This document shows positions 33,858-42,097 of a stretch of 64,000 nt of DNA, piece by piece (positions within the stretch are counted from its first letter, which is position 1; every line of letters begins with the position of its first letter). The notes under the pieces were generated by a model. It was not told where the DNA came from, did not search any database, and was given only the letters and a program-made list of their open reading frames with translations. The stretch comes from Polaribacter septentrionalilitoris. Lineage in GTDB: Bacteria; Bacteroidota; Bacteroidia; Flavobacteriales; Flavobacteriaceae. Location: the NCBI RefSeq assembly GCF_009832745.1, contig NZ_VRMJ01000032.1, positions 45,575 to 109,574 on the forward strand, written 5' to 3'. The translations under genes were made by a program, and so were the position numbers.

Positions 33858-34268
33858 TTAATTGGAAAGTAATTCATTACTTTTCCAGTATTTAAGTACT
33901 GCTTTTACTTTCTTTGTGTATTCAGTAAAATTAGATGGCTTAGTAAAATAACCTGAAATTCCGTATTTATAGCATTCTTTTAAATGGTGATCTTCTTGAG
34001 AGTTTGACATAATAATCATAGGAATATTTTTCAATCTTTCAATATACCTTATCTTTTTAAGCAGTTCTAAACCATTCATTTTAGGCATTTGTAAATCTGA
34101 TATTACAATGTGAAAAGAGTTTTGCTCATTATTTAAACACTCTAAAGCTTCGTTTCCGTTCTTAGCTTCTATAATAGAGCAATTAAATTTAATTTTTTTA
34201 CAAACCTGCTTAAACTTTATTCTTTCAATTGCATCATCATCAATAAGTAAAATAGAAAGTGATTTCAT
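33858..34268 (-). CDS. Single-domain response regulator (REC)
   Basis: A 136-aa receiver alone. The acidic pocket is DDD (10-12), the acceptor Asp58 lies in ISDLQMPKMNG, the conserved switch residue is in IIMSNSQ, and the Lys in YFTKPS. There is no output domain, so it acts by protein contact, for example as phosphate shuttle or sink or in a chemotaxis-like pathway. It precedes the Hpt gene in the same direction. Confidence 0.93.
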   Translation of the reverse strand: MKSLSILLIDDDAIERIKFKQVCKKIKFNCSIIEAKNGNEALECLNNEQNSFHIVISDLQMPKMNGLELLKKIRYIERLKNIPMIIMSNSQEDHHLKECYKYGISGYFTKPSNFTEYTKKVKAVLKYWKSNELLSN

Positions 34269-34386
34269 TAATGGTTAACATTTTTCGGGATTGTAAAAAT
34301 CATAAAAAAAAAGTCATCAAAAATAAATGTTAGATTATCGGTTTAAAAAACTCGTTAAATGGTTTAATAAATTGGTTTAAATTTAT

Positions 34387-34836
34387 TTAGATATGTATTT
34401 GTCTATCAATTTGTTGTTGCAAAGAAACAAAAGTTTCAATTTTAGAAACTCCATTTATTTGTTGAATTTTGGTTTCTAAAACACGCATCAAATCTTGATT
34501 GTTTTTATTTAAAATCTTAACAAAAACTGAATAATTACCAGTTGTGTAATGGCTTTCTACAACTTCTGGTATTTCTTTTAATCGCTTAATAATTGATGAC
34601 AAAACCGCTGTTGGCTCTAAGTGTATGCCTACAAAAGAAGTTGTAGTATAACCAATTGATGATTGATTAATTTTCATATGGTATCCATCAATTAATTTCG
34701 ATTTTTCTAGTTTACGTAATCTTTGATGAATTGCTGCTCCAGAGATGCCTACTTCTCTAGCAATACTTAAAATAGGAGTTCTAGCATCTTTTACTAAACT
34801 CCTTATTATTTTTTTATCAATACCATCTATTTTCAT
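34387..34836 (-). CDS. Lrp/AsnC-family transcriptional regulator
   Basis: An N-terminal winged-helix (DGIDKKIIRSLVKDARTPI, then ISGAAIHQRLRKLEKSKLI) and a C-terminal RAM/ACT-like sensor domain (GYTTTSFVGIHLE ... VVESHYTTGNYSVFVKI). It senses an amino acid or related ligand. ATG at 34836 was chosen because the 14 residues before it in the longer frame are unlike the family. It lies close to a terminator of the accC gene and is monocistronic. Confidence 0.9.
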   Translation of the reverse strand: MKIDGIDKKIIRSLVKDARTPILSIAREVGISGAAIHQRLRKLEKSKLIDGYHMKINQSSIGYTTTSFVGIHLEPTAVLSSIIKRLKEIPEVVESHYTTGNYSVFVKILNKNNQDLMRVLETKIQQINGVSKIETFVSLQQQIDRQIHI

Positions 34837-34856
34837 ATTATTATTTTTAACTTTAA

Positions 34857-34896
34857 AGATAAAAAAAATAGAGAACACTAAGTGTATTCTCTATTT
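34857..34896 (-). terminator. Terminator of the accB-accC operon
   Basis: Stem AAATAGAGAA (34866-34875) pairs with TTCTCTATTT (34887-34896), with a small inner CAC/GTG stem, and a run of A at 34861-34868 that reads as U on the minus strand. It sits 29 bp past the accC stop. Confidence 0.8.
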
Positions 34897-34924
34897 CTAT
34901 TTCATTTTTAAGCTAAATTTTATC

Positions 34925-36265
34925 TTAAGATTCCATTTTAAAATCTTCCATAAATTTAGTGGTATAGTTTCCTGAAACATAATCTGGATGATCCATTAAC
35001 TGTCTATGGAAAGGTATTGTAGTTTTAATTCCTTCAATTACAAACTCATCTAATGCACGTTTCATTTTATTAATTGCTTCTTCTCTTGTTTGAGCAGTAG
35101 TAATTAATTTCGCAATCATAGAATCGTAATTTGGTGGAATCATATACCCTGCATATACATGAGTATCTATTCTAACTCCATGACCACCTGGAGCATGGAA
35201 AGTTGCAATTTTTCCTGGAGCTGGTCTAAAATTATTATGAGGATCTTCAGCATTAATTCTACACTCTATAGAATGCATTTGAGGATAGTAGTTTTTTCCT
35301 GAAATTGGCACTCCTGCAGCAACAAGAATTTGCTCTCTAATTAAGTCGTAATTTACAACTTCTTCTGTAATTGGATGTTCTACTTGTATACGAGTATTCA
35401 TTTCCATAAAGTAGAAGTTTCTGTGTTTATCAACTAAAAACTCTACTGTACCTGCCCCTTCATATTTAATAAATTCTGCAGCTTTTACAGCTGCATTACC
35501 CATATCTTCTCTCAATTTATCAGTCATAAATGGAGAAGGTGTTTCTTCTGTTAATTTTTGATGACGTCTTTGTACAGAACAATCTCTTTCTGATAAGTGG
35601 CATGCTTTACCAAAAGAATCTCCTACAATTTGAATTTCGATATGCCTTGGCTCTTCAATCAGTTTTTCCATGTACATGTCATCATTCCCAAAAGCAGCTT
35701 TTGATTCTTGTCTTGCAGAATCCCAAGCTTCTTTTAAATCTTCGGGTTTCCAAACAGCACGCATTCCTTTACCACCTCCACCAGCAGACGCTTTTAACAT
35801 TACAGGGTAACCTGTTTCTTCTGCTAATTTTTCACATTCATCAAAATCGGTAATAACACCTTCAGACCCTGGCACACATGGTACACCAGCAGCAATCATA
35901 GTAGATTTTGCATTGGCTTTATCTCCCATTTGATCTATCATTTCACCAGTTGCTCCAATAAATTTGATATTATGCTCTTCACATAATTTAGAAAATTTAG
36001 CGTTTTCTGATAAAAATCCATATCCTGGATGAATTGCATCTGCATTTGTAATTTCTGCAGCAGCAATAATATTAGGCATTTTCAAATACGATTCTGAACT
36101 TGCTGCAGGACCAATACAAACTGCTTCGTCTGCAAATCGAACATGTAAGCTTTCTTCATCTGCAGTAGAGTATACCGCAACAGTTTTAATGCCCATTTCT
36201 CTACAAGTTCTAATAACACGTAGTGCTATTTCTCCTCTATTGGCAATTAATATTTTTTTAAACAT
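34925..36265 (-). CDS. accC: Acetyl-CoA carboxylase, biotin carboxylase subunit
   Basis: Carboxylates the biotin on AccB with ATP and bicarbonate, first half of malonyl-CoA synthesis. It has the N-terminal fold [21 protein letters not shown], the ATP-grasp glycine-rich loop [22 protein letters not shown] with active-site basic residues, and [14 protein letters not shown]. Full length of about 446 aa. It is downstream of accB and fabH in the usual Bacteroidota order and ends at a terminator. Confidence 0.96.
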   Translation of the reverse strand: MFKKILIANRGEIALRVIRTCREMGIKTVAVYSTADEESLHVRFADEAVCIGPAASSESYLKMPNIIAAAEITNADAIHPGYGFLSENAKFSKLCEEHNIKFIGATGEMIDQMGDKANAKSTMIAAGVPCVPGSEGVITDFDECEKLAEETGYPVMLKASAGGGGKGMRAVWKPEDLKEAWDSARQESKAAFGNDDMYMEKLIEEPRHIEIQIVGDSFGKACHLSERDCSVQRRHQKLTEETPSPFMTDKLREDMGNAAVKAAEFIKYEGAGTVEFLVDKHRNFYFMEMNTRIQVEHPITEEVVNYDLIREQILVAAGVPISGKNYYPQMHSIECRINAEDPHNNFRPAPGKIATFHAPGGHGVRIDTHVYAGYMIPPNYDSMIAKLITTAQTREEAINKMKRALDEFVIEGIKTTIPFHRQLMDHPDYVSGNYTTKFMEDFKMES

Positions 36266-36282
36266 AATTTAAGAGTTTTAAA

Positions 36283-36345
36283 TGATGAGTTTTGAGTTAT
36301 GAGTTAGAAAATCTATAATCTGAACTCTAAAATCTAAACCCTATA
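36283..36345. repeat. Short degenerate direct repeats between accB and accC
   Basis: The 80-bp gap between accC and accB holds related short words: GATGAGTTTTGAGTTATGAGTTAG (36284-36307 in sense, 7- to 9-bp spacing) and AATCTATAATCTGAACTCTAAAATCTAAA (about 36310-36338). No protein or hairpin is evident. It resembles slippage-type spacer sequence common between flavobacterial genes. Confidence 0.5.
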
Positions 36346-36825
36346 TTATGAAGGATCAACTAAAAATAATGGTTGATCAAATTCTACTGGAGAAGAATCG
36401 TCTACTAAAACTTTTATAATTTTACCAGAAACCTCAGATTCTATCTCATTAAATAATTTCATTGCTTCGATTACACAGACTGTATCTCCAGTGCTAATTT
36501 CAGAACCAACATCAACAAAGTTTGGTTTATCTGGTGCTGGTTTTCTATAAAAAGTTCCAATAATTGGAGATTTTACAGTTACATATTTAGAATTTTCACT
36601 TTCCGTTTTAGCTGGTTCTGCTGGTGCAGCTACTGGTTGTGCTGGAGCAGCAACTTGTTGTGGCACATTTTGCATAGGAGCAGCTTGCACAATTGTAGTT
36701 TCTGTTTTACCAGAACCTGTTCTAATAGTAAGTTTAACATCTTCCATTTCTAACTTTACCTCGCTTGCGCCAGATTTTGCTACAAATTTTATCAGATTTT
36801 GAATTTCTTTAATATCCATACTCAT
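36346..36825 (-). CDS. accB: Acetyl-CoA carboxylase biotin carboxyl carrier protein
   Basis: Carries biotin for acetyl-CoA carboxylase. The C-terminal biotinyl domain has EAMKLFNEIES with Lys123 as the biotinylated residue and the thumb-type VKSPIIGTFYRKPAPDKPNF. Residues 49-73 form the Ala/Pro-rich flexible linker, and the N-terminus the dimerisation region. Twenty bases downstream of fabH. Length of 159 aa is standard. Confidence 0.95.
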   Translation of the reverse strand: MSMDIKEIQNLIKFVAKSGASEVKLEMEDVKLTIRTGSGKTETTIVQAAPMQNVPQQVAAPAQPVAAPAEPAKTESENSKYVTVKSPIIGTFYRKPAPDKPNFVDVGSEISTGDTVCVIEAMKLFNEIESEVSGKIIKVLVDDSSPVEFDQPLFLVDPS

Positions 36826-36844
36826 TATAGTTTAGTTGTTAAGT

Positions 36845-37840
36845 TTATGAATTATATGCCCACTTTAAATAAGCAGCTCCCCATGTGAAACCACCACCAA
36901 AGGCAGCAAAAATTAAATTATCTCCTTTTTTTAATTGACTTTCATAATCAGCTAGCAAAAGTGGTAATGTTGCAGAAGTAGTGTTTCCGTATTTGTGAAT
37001 GTTCATCATTACTTTTTCTGATGAAACTCCTACTCTATTAGCTGTTGCTTCTATGATTCTTTTATTTGCTTGATGTGCTACCAACCATTGAATATCTTCT
37101 TCTTTTAGATTATTTCTGGTTAACATTTTTTCTGCTACATCAGCCATATTAGATACCGCATATTTAAACACAGTTCTACCTTCTTGATAAACGAAATGCT
37201 TTTTTTGTTGAACCGTTTCTAGAGTTGGTGGCATTATAGAACCACCTGCTTCAATTCTTAAAAAATCTCTTCCTATCCCATCACTTCTTAAAAATTCATC
37301 TTGTAATCCTAAGCCTTCATTATTTGGCTCAAACAATGCAGCTCCTGCTCCATCACCAAAAATAATACAAGTCGCTCTGTCTTTGTAGTCTATAATTGAT
37401 GACATTTTATCTGCTCCAATTAACAAAACTTTTTTGTATCTACCAGACTCTATATAACTTGCAGCTGTAGACATACCGTATAAAAAGCTTGAGCAAGCTG
37501 CTTGTAAATCGTAGGCAAAAGCATTAACAGCTCCAATTTCTGAAGCTACATAAGCAGCAGTTGATGCAACAGGTAAATCTGGTGTAGCTGTTGCCACAAT
37601 GACCAAATCTATTTCTGATGCTTTAGCGTTTGATTTTTGAAGTAATTCTTCAGCGGCTTTAATTGCCATGAAAGAAGTTCCTAAGCCTTCGCCTTTTAAA
37701 ATTCTTCTTTCTTTAATGCCTGTTCTTGAGGTAATCCACTCATCATTTGTATCTACAAAGGTTTCTAACTCTTTGTTTGTTAATACATATTCAGGAACAT
37801 ATTTCCCAACTGCTGTAATTGCTGCAGTGATTTTAGCCAT
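36845..37840 (-). CDS. fabH: 3-oxoacyl-ACP synthase III (FabH)
   Basis: Condenses acetyl-CoA with malonyl-ACP to begin fatty acid synthesis. The Cys-His-Asn triad is present: Cys116 in AACSSFL, the His of LVAHQANKRI and the Asn of HKYGNTTSAT. Start MAKITAAITAVGKYVPEY is typical. Cytosolic. It follows rpmF on the same strand, after an intervening terminator. Confidence 0.95.
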   Translation of the reverse strand: MAKITAAITAVGKYVPEYVLTNKELETFVDTNDEWITSRTGIKERRILKGEGLGTSFMAIKAAEELLQKSNAKASEIDLVIVATATPDLPVASTAAYVASEIGAVNAFAYDLQAACSSFLYGMSTAASYIESGRYKKVLLIGADKMSSIIDYKDRATCIIFGDGAGAALFEPNNEGLGLQDEFLRSDGIGRDFLRIEAGGSIMPPTLETVQQKKHFVYQEGRTVFKYAVSNMADVAEKMLTRNNLKEEDIQWLVAHQANKRIIEATANRVGVSSEKVMMNIHKYGNTTSATLPLLLADYESQLKKGDNLIFAAFGGGFTWGAAYLKWAYNS

Positions 37841-37946
37841 AATTGTGGTTTAATTTCTAAAATTTAGAATAGTCAAAAGTAGTGAAAATTATTTCACTTT
37901 TTATTGCAAAATTTATCAAAAAGCTTAAGTTTTAATCCAAAAACGC

Positions 37947-37975
37947 AAAAAAACCCTCAAAAATGAGGGTTTTTT
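37947..37975 (-). terminator. Terminator between rpmF and fabH
   Basis: A stem of about 12 bp (37948-37959 with 37964-37975) around AAAA, core ACCCTCA / TGAGGGT, with U-run on the minus strand. It could be partial, leaving readthrough into fabH, since the gene order is conserved. Confidence 0.75.
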
Positions 37976-37993
37976 ACAAGTTTTTACGTTGTT

Positions 37994-38188
37994 CTAAACT
38001 TCAGCTGAAGCTGATTCTAATACTACTTGACCTCTGTAGTACAATTTACCTTCGTGCCAGTGAGCTCTATGGTATAAGTGTGCTTCTCCAGTTGTTGGGT
38101 CTGTAGCAATTTGTTGCGCTGATGCTTTATAATGTGTTCTCCTTTTATCTCTTCTTGTTTTAGATATTTTTCTTTTAGGATGTGCCAT
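37994..38188 (-). CDS. rpmF: 50S ribosomal protein L32
   Basis: A 64-aa large-subunit protein with the family signature [17 protein letters not shown] and HLYHRAHW. It lacks the four cysteines of the zinc-binding form, the common cysteine-free variant. It is one base downstream of the DUF177 gene, the usual pair. Confidence 0.95.
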   Translation of the reverse strand: MAHPKRKISKTRRDKRRTHYKASAQQIATDPTTGEAHLYHRAHWHEGKLYYRGQVVLESASAEV

Positions 38189-38189
38189 T

Positions 38190-38726
38190 TTATGTCTTTT
38201 TATCTGTTATTAAATTCTTTAATTTATCCCATCTTGGGTCTGTTTGTTCAACAGTTTTTTCTTTTTTTATTTCTAGTTCTTTTAATTTATTTAATGCTTC
38301 TGACTCCATAGTACCATCCAATACTTTAGGATGTACTTTTTTGTATGGAATTGCCAATACAATCATTTCATATATGTATTGCGCAACATTAAATTCGTAA
38401 GCTTCATGAGGTAAGATTAAAATCTCCTCATTATCATCATTAAATTCTGGTCCAAATTTTACAACTAAAGGCATGTTTGTTTTTACCTCTAGATCAAAAA
38501 GTTCATTTGTTATATCACAAGGTACTTTTACAAAACCATTGGCAGAAAAAGTAAGCTCAAACAAAGTACTTTTTTTAATAAAATTTAAAGCTACATTTAA
38601 TGATGCATCTTCAAAATCATCAAAATTAAAAGCTTCAAAGAACGTATTGTCAATTTTATATTTAAATAAATGACTTCCTTCTTTTAATCCTACAAACTGT
38701 ATGTTGAATTCTTTTAAGTCTTTCAT
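38190..38726 (-). CDS. DUF177 (YceD-like) protein
   Basis: A 178-aa cytosolic protein of the family that is always found beside rpmF and is linked to ribosome or 23S rRNA metabolism. The conserved core is [12 protein letters not shown] (short form of the LxCDRCL type, with fewer cysteines) and [29 protein letters not shown] at 38726 preferred to TTG at 38732. Adjacent to rpmF as expected. Confidence 0.85.
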   Translation of the reverse strand: MKDLKEFNIQFVGLKEGSHLFKYKIDNTFFEAFNFDDFEDASLNVALNFIKKSTLFELTFSANGFVKVPCDITNELFDLEVKTNMPLVVKFGPEFNDDNEEILILPHEAYEFNVAQYIYEMIVLAIPYKKVHPKVLDGTMESEALNKLKELEIKKEKTVEQTDPRWDKLKNLITDKKT

Positions 38727-38798
38727 TACCAAACATCAATTGAGCGTGCAAAGATATAAAAAATTATTATTTTACAATCTTTTCTTGAAAAAAGAATT

Positions 38799-39833
38799 TT
38801 ACTTAACTACTAAAGGATTTTTAGATAGCTCTTTATGCTCTTTTCTTGCTTTAAAAATTTGTATTCCAGCAAATAGCGCTTCTTTAAAAGACGAAGGGTT
38901 TGCCATGTTTTTTCCAGCAATATCAAAAGCTGTTCCGTGGTCAGGAGAGGTTCTAACCGCATCTAAACCTGCAGTATAATTAACTCCATTACCAAAAGAT
39001 AATGCCTTAAACGGCGCTAAACCTTGGTCATGATAAGTTGCTAAAACACCATCAAACTGCTTGTAAGTTTCTGAACCAAAGAAACCATCTGCTGCATATG
39101 GCCCAAAAACCAACTTCCCAGATTCTTGTATTTTCTGAATGGTTGGCGCAATTATAACATCATCTTCTTCACCTATCACACCTTTATCTCCACAATGAGG
39201 ATTTAAAGAAAGTACTGCAATCTTAGGTTTGTTAATTCCAAAATCTTGAACCAAAGAGGCATGCATCGTTTCAATTTTAGATGTAATTAATTCTGGAGTA
39301 ATGGTTTCAGCTACTTTAGATATAGGAATATGCCCTGTAATTAAACCTATTCTTAGTTCATTAGTCATTAAAATCATCAAACTATCACCTTTTAATTTAG
39401 CTTCTAGATATTCTGTATGCCCAGGGAAGTTAAAATTTTCTGACTGAATTGTTTCTTTATTGATTGGAGCAGTTAGTAAAACATCAATTTTTTTATCGTT
39501 TAAAAAAGCAACTGCTTTTTCTAAGGATTTTGCAGCATAAGCTCCAGATTCTTTAGTTGCTTTACCTAATTCTATGACAACTTCCTCTTTCCAAATATTT
39601 AGGACATTAATTTTGTTGTGATTGATTTGATTGATATCTGTAACTCCATGAATTGGGACTTCTATTTGCATGGCTTTTTTATGATATGAGATAGCTTTTG
39701 TGCTTCCAAATAGCACTGGTGTACAAAACTCAAGCATTCTCTTATCTTGAAAGGTTTTTAGAATCACTTCAATTCCAATACCATTTAAATCTCCAATTGA
39801 AATACCAACAATAATTTTATCAGATTTATCCAT
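38799..39833 (-). CDS. pdxA: 4-hydroxythreonine-4-phosphate dehydrogenase
   Basis: An NAD-dependent enzyme of pyridoxal 5'-phosphate synthesis (DXP-dependent route). GISIGDLNGIGIEVIL opens the protein, followed by TAPINKETI, FPGHTEYL (His ligand), MLMTNELRIGLITGHIPI and HDQGLAPFKAL (metal His). At 344 aa it is full length. It heads the pdxA-DUF177-rpmF group and is divergent from riboflavin synthase with 59 bp between. Confidence 0.93.
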   Translation of the reverse strand: MDKSDKIIVGISIGDLNGIGIEVILKTFQDKRMLEFCTPVLFGSTKAISYHKKAMQIEVPIHGVTDINQINHNKINVLNIWKEEVVIELGKATKESGAYAAKSLEKAVAFLNDKKIDVLLTAPINKETIQSENFNFPGHTEYLEAKLKGDSLMILMTNELRIGLITGHIPISKVAETITPELITSKIETMHASLVQDFGINKPKIAVLSLNPHCGDKGVIGEEDDVIIAPTIQKIQESGKLVFGPYAADGFFGSETYKQFDGVLATYHDQGLAPFKALSFGNGVNYTAGLDAVRTSPDHGTAFDIAGKNMANPSSFKEALFAGIQIFKARKEHKELSKNPLVVK

Positions 39834-39892
39834 AGTAACTCTTCTATTATCCTTATTTTTGAATATTGCAAAAGTAACTAAATTTTACTGAT

Positions 39893-40477
39893 ATGTTTAC
39901 TGGAATTATAGAATCAATTGGAACTATTACCAACATTACTAAAGAACAAGACAACCTTCATCTTACTATAAAATGTAGCTTCACAAATGAACTAAAAGTT
40001 GATCAAAGTGTTGCTCACAATGGTGTTTGTTTGACAGTTGTTAACATTAATAATAATGAATATACTGTAACAGCTATAAAAGAGACATTAGACAAAACAA
40101 ATATTGGTAGCTTATCTGTTTCTAGTTCTGTTAACTTAGAAAGAGGAATGAAATTAGGTGATCGTTTAGATGGCCATATTGTTCAGGGTCATGTAGACCA
40201 AACAGCAATTTGCACAAACATAATTAAAGAAAGTGGTAGCACAATTTTTACATTCACTTATGATGCAACACTAAGAAATATTACCATAGAAAAGGGCTCT
40301 ATCACTGTAAATGGAGTTAGTTTAACGGTTGTAAACTCAAAATTGAACGAATTTAGTGTAGCTATTATTCCTTATACTATAGAAAATACTACTTTTAAAA
40401 ACATCACAATTGGAGAAACTGTAAACTTAGAGTTTGATGTTATTGGAAAATATGTAAGTAGACTTACTTCTCTTTAA
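39893..40477 (+). CDS. ribE: Riboflavin synthase, alpha subunit
   Basis: Dismutates two 6,7-dimethyl-8-ribityllumazines to riboflavin. It has the two lumazine-binding half-domains: MFTGIIESIGTI at the start and LDGHIVQGHVD with GVSLTVV in the second. About 194 aa, cytosolic homotrimer. The 5' leader is short and I see no FMN riboswitch. It overlaps by 14 bp with the convergent small gene. Confidence 0.95.
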   Translation: MFTGIIESIGTITNITKEQDNLHLTIKCSFTNELKVDQSVAHNGVCLTVVNINNNEYTVTAIKETLDKTNIGSLSVSSSVNLERGMKLGDRLDGHIVQGHVDQTAICTNIIKESGSTIFTFTYDATLRNITIEKGSITVNGVSLTVVNSKLNEFSVAIIPYTIENTTFKNITIGETVNLEFDVIGKYVSRLTSL

Positions 40478-40646
40478 AATTGATTATTCCATATAGAAGG
40501 CCTGTTATTGTCAAAAACAATAAACCTCCATCTATTGGCAGACCAGGTGGTGGTGGTGGTGGTGTAGGTGGTGGAACCACTTGACTACTCAACACAGATG
40601 TAAACAATAGCATTAATAAAAATGCTAAATAATATTTTTTCTTCAT
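40464..40646 (-). CDS. PID-CTERM-like short secreted or sorted protein
   Basis: A 60-aa protein with an N-terminal signal or membrane segment (4-20, ending SSQ), a proline run VVPPPTPPPPPPG, then LPIDGGLLFLTITGLLYG and a short basic tail (KEK). The PIDGG plus hydrophobic helix plus basic end is the architecture of a small Bacteroidota family called PID-CTERM, a proposed sorting signal. There is no other domain, so it may be a surface-tail peptide. A GGGGGG run 7 bp before the ATG is an unusual strong Shine-Dalgarno-like leader. A TATATTTG box on the minus strand lies at 40690-40697. It ends inside ribE. Confidence 0.7.
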   Translation of the reverse strand: MKKKYYLAFLLMLLFTSVLSSQVVPPPTPPPPPPGLPIDGGLLFLTITGLLYGIINFKEK

Positions 40647-40689
40647 TTTATATCCCCCCAGATTAAAATTTGAAATCTTTATATTTCTG

Positions 40690-40697
40690 CAAATATA
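40690..40697 (-). promoter_or_regulatory. TAnnTTTG box of the PID-CTERM-like gene
   Basis: On the minus strand it reads TATATTTG, 43 bp before the ATG. No clear TTG is at the usual upstream distance, so the call is moderate. Confidence 0.45.
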
Positions 40698-40779
40698 AGG
40701 CTATTATGTTAATAAACTAAATATCCACTGAATAAAAGTACTAAAATCATATTTCTATTTAACTTAATATGACTTTAGC

Positions 40780-40821
40780 AAAAAAAACCTCAATACTTTT
40801 ATGGAAAAGTATTGAGGTTTT
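40780..40821 (-). terminator. Terminator of the CAU tRNA gene
   Basis: A 17-bp perfect stem (40784-40800 with 40805-40821), loop ATGG, and an A-run at 40780-40787 that is the U-tail on the minus strand. It begins 6 bp past the tRNA. Confidence 0.9.
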
Positions 40822-40827
40822 ATGTTG

Positions 40828-40901
40828 TGGTCCCACATGGACTCGAACCATGGACCACCTGATTATGAGTCAGGTGCTCTAACCAACTGAGCTATAGGAC
40901 C
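40828..40901 (-). tRNA. tRNA with anticodon CAT, probably tRNA-Ile2 (lysidine-modified)
   Basis: A 74-nt cloverleaf read on the minus strand: acceptor GGTCCTA / TGGGACC, D arm GCTC, anticodon stem CCTGA / TCAGG around CTCATAA, T arm ending GGTTCGAGTCC. CAU may be initiator Met, elongator Met or Ile2. It is not initiator, since the 1-72 pair is G-C. C4-G69 and C5-G68 are present, the acceptor determinants used by TilS in E. coli tRNA-Ile2, whereas elongator Met has U4-A69 and A5-U68. I therefore favour Ile2, though I cannot exclude Met. Confidence 0.85.
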
Positions 40902-40949
40902 CTATTAATTTTTAAAACCTTAAAGTTTCTAAAATCAACAATGTGGCTG

Positions 40950-40982
40950 CAAATGTACTATTAATTTTAAATTATTTGCAAA
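40950..40982 (-). promoter_or_regulatory. Promoter of the CAU tRNA gene
   Basis: On the minus strand: TTTG (40982-40979), 21 bp, then TACATTTG (40957-40950), both matching consensus. The tRNA starts 48 bp downstream. Confidence 0.7.
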
Positions 40983-40998
40983 TAATTTAGAACAATAA

Positions 40999-41970
40999 TT
41001 ACACAGATCTGTTCATTAACCAAAGACCAAAGTTTTTTAAGCCTTTTTTATTTTCTTCAGATATATTCATGGCAGCAAGTGTATCAAAAGCTTTGTCAGT
41101 GTAATTTTTAATTTCTGTCTTTATTAAATCAGGAATCCCATTTAATTCAAACATTCTTCTTACATCTGTAATTTTAACAACATTGTCTTTCAACTTTTTT
41201 CTGTAATAGTATTTCAGTTTTCCTTTATCATGATCATTTGCAACTTCTAAGGCTTTTAGATATAAATACGTCTTTTTATTTTCTATAATGTCCCCTCCTA
41301 CTTGTTTTCCAAATGTTTCTGGATTACCAAAGGTGTCTAAGAAATCGTCTTGTAATTGAAAAGCTAATCCTAAGTTTAAGCCAAAATCATAAATTAAGTT
41401 GGCGTTTTCTTCTGAAGTTTCTGCAACTATAGCACCCATTTTTAAGGCAGCTGCCACCAAAACTGATGTTTTTAGGCGTATCATATTGATATATTCATCA
41501 ATGGTAACATCATTTCTAGTTTCAAAATCTACATCTAATTGCTGACCATCACAAACTTCTAACGCTGTTTTGCTAAACAATTTTGCCAATTGTTGAAATA
41601 CGCTTGGTTCATAATTTTCGAAAAACTGATATGCTAAAATCAACATTGCATCACCAGAAAGAATACCTGTATTAGTATCCCATTTTTCATGGACAGTTTC
41701 TTTTCCTCTTCTTAGAGGAGCATCATCCATGATATCATCATGAATTAATGTAAAATTATGAAAAACCTCAACTGCTAAAGCTGCTGGCATTGCTTTTTGA
41801 TAATCATCAGAAAAAATATCTGCCCCTATCAAAGTTAAAATTGGACGCATTCTTTTTCCTCCTAACTTTATAATATAGTCAATAGGCTCATATAAATTCT
41901 TGGGTTCGCGTACCCACTTCTTTGATTCTAAATAATCTATAAAATCTTTCTGATAATGTAAAATGTCCAA
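40999..41970 (-). CDS. Polyprenyl (farnesyl/geranylgeranyl-type) diphosphate synthase
   Basis: A trans-prenyltransferase of 323 aa that condenses isopentenyl diphosphate with an allylic diphosphate. The first Asp-rich motif DDIMD (78-82) and second DDFLD (208-212), plus GGKRMRP (38-44) and LIHDD, are intact. Chain length (C15, C20 or longer) is not determined by what I can read. It is divergent from the TetR gene and ends 98 bp before the tRNA start. Confidence 0.93.
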   Translation of the reverse strand: MDILHYQKDFIDYLESKKWVREPKNLYEPIDYIIKLGGKRMRPILTLIGADIFSDDYQKAMPAALAVEVFHNFTLIHDDIMDDAPLRRGKETVHEKWDTNTGILSGDAMLILAYQFFENYEPSVFQQLAKLFSKTALEVCDGQQLDVDFETRNDVTIDEYINMIRLKTSVLVAAALKMGAIVAETSEENANLIYDFGLNLGLAFQLQDDFLDTFGNPETFGKQVGGDIIENKKTYLYLKALEVANDHDKGKLKYYYRKKLKDNVVKITDVRRMFELNGIPDLIKTEIKNYTDKAFDTLAAMNISEENKKGLKNFGLWLMNRSV

Positions 41971-42046
41971 ATCTGTAATTTTTTGTAAAAATAATGTAAA
42001 GAAATTTCAATAAATAATTCAAATGTTAAAAAATCATTAAAACTTT

Positions 42047-42087
42047 GGAAACTTTTTTTGTTTCTAAAGTTTCCGTTTATATATTTG
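42047..42087 (+). promoter_or_regulatory. Promoter and palindromic operator of the TetR-efflux operon
   Basis: TTTG (42057-42060), 19 bp, TATATTTG (42080-42087) is a perfect promoter 10 bp before the TetR ATG. Overlaid on it is a 9-bp inverted repeat GGAAACTTT (42047-42055) and AAAGTTTCC (42066-42074), 10-bp spacer, covering the -33 box and most of the spacer. That is the expected place for autorepression by the TetR protein. It also lies in the divergent region of the polyprenyl synthase. Confidence 0.75.
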
Positions 42088-42097
42088 CACTCTAATT

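Noticed and set aside
39834..39892. FMN riboswitch before riboflavin synthase
   Set aside because: The leader is only 59 bp and no conserved RFN-element words are seen.
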